Shown here: in pieces, positions 25,794 to 25,800 of the stretch
Position numbering within the stretch: the stretch's first letter is position 1
Layout of the letters: every line of letters starts with the position of its first letter
Assembly (NCBI GenBank): GCA_964455395.1
Contig: CAYVWB010000064.1
Span: 1 to 25,800, forward strand
Source of the DNA: CAYVWB01 sp964455395
GTDB lineage: Bacteria > Desulfobacterota > Desulfovibrionia > Desulfovibrionales > Desulfovibrionaceae
Direction: 5' to 3'
DNA: 25,800 nucleotides
Notes under the pieces: generated by a model
The model's input: only the letters and a program-made list of their open reading frames with translations
What the model was told of the DNA's origin: nothing
Database searches by the model: none
Made by a program: the position numbers and the translations under genes

Positions 25794-25800
25794 GTTCTCC

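Overview
This is a high-GC (roughly low-to-mid 60s percent by eye) bacterial chromosome segment. It is dense in signal transduction. The gene complement fits a sulfate-reducing delta-proteobacterium of the Desulfovibrionaceae type: a kinase-like protein paired with a universal stress protein, a CheB-CheR-PAS fusion, soluble PAS/hybrid histidine kinases, a YIP1 membrane protein, and a RsbU-like phosphatase with a periplasmic sensor. The taxonomic call is inferred from style and content only; there is no rRNA or marker gene in the window.

Layout. 1-1398 (-): TolC-type outer-membrane efflux protein, cut at its C-terminus by the window edge. 1586-4042 (+): membrane-anchored HAMP/SpoIIE (PP2C) phosphatase, divergent from tolC across a region with a dyad. 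4253-5020 (-): short-chain dehydrogenase. 5481-6485 and 6577-7071 (+): kinase-like protein and universal stress protein, probably one operon. 7321-7788 (-): PEBP/YbhB-family protein. 7789-8590: gene-poor. 8591-9022 (+): small exported protein of unknown function, followed by a very strong intrinsic terminator. 9294-12482 and 12568-12957 (+): CheB-CheR-PAS fusion and a single-domain response regulator. 13372-15495 (-): soluble hybrid histidine kinase. 15571-16455 (-): lipoprotein alpha/beta hydrolase.

16532-20892 is the most unusual part. Two divergently transcribed genes each encode an N-terminal domain that looks like a DNA-binding fold, a long charged helical repeat tract and a distinct C-terminal domain. 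The left gene (-) has an HMG-box-like N-terminus and a C-terminus resembling the conserved region of DUF5681 proteins. The right gene (+) has a MerR-like N-terminus and a C-terminus resembling the helix-turn-helix of the serine-recombinase 'Recombinase' domain. Both repeat tracts contain an assembly gap of exactly 100 N, so their lengths are unknown. The apparent frame change in the right gene is an artefact of the gap size. They share a 336-base, unusually AT-rich intergenic region. I know of no described system with this arrangement.

21009-23113 (-): PAS histidine kinase split by a one-base frameshift near 22870. 23773-25793 (-): a probable operon of a YIP1 membrane protein, a 112-residue charged helical protein and a lipoprotein with a CsgG/LpoB-like core.

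Most genes are regulators or sensors. None of the cognate partners (MCPs, CheA, anti-sigma factors, inner-membrane efflux subunits) is in the window, so outputs can only be guessed.
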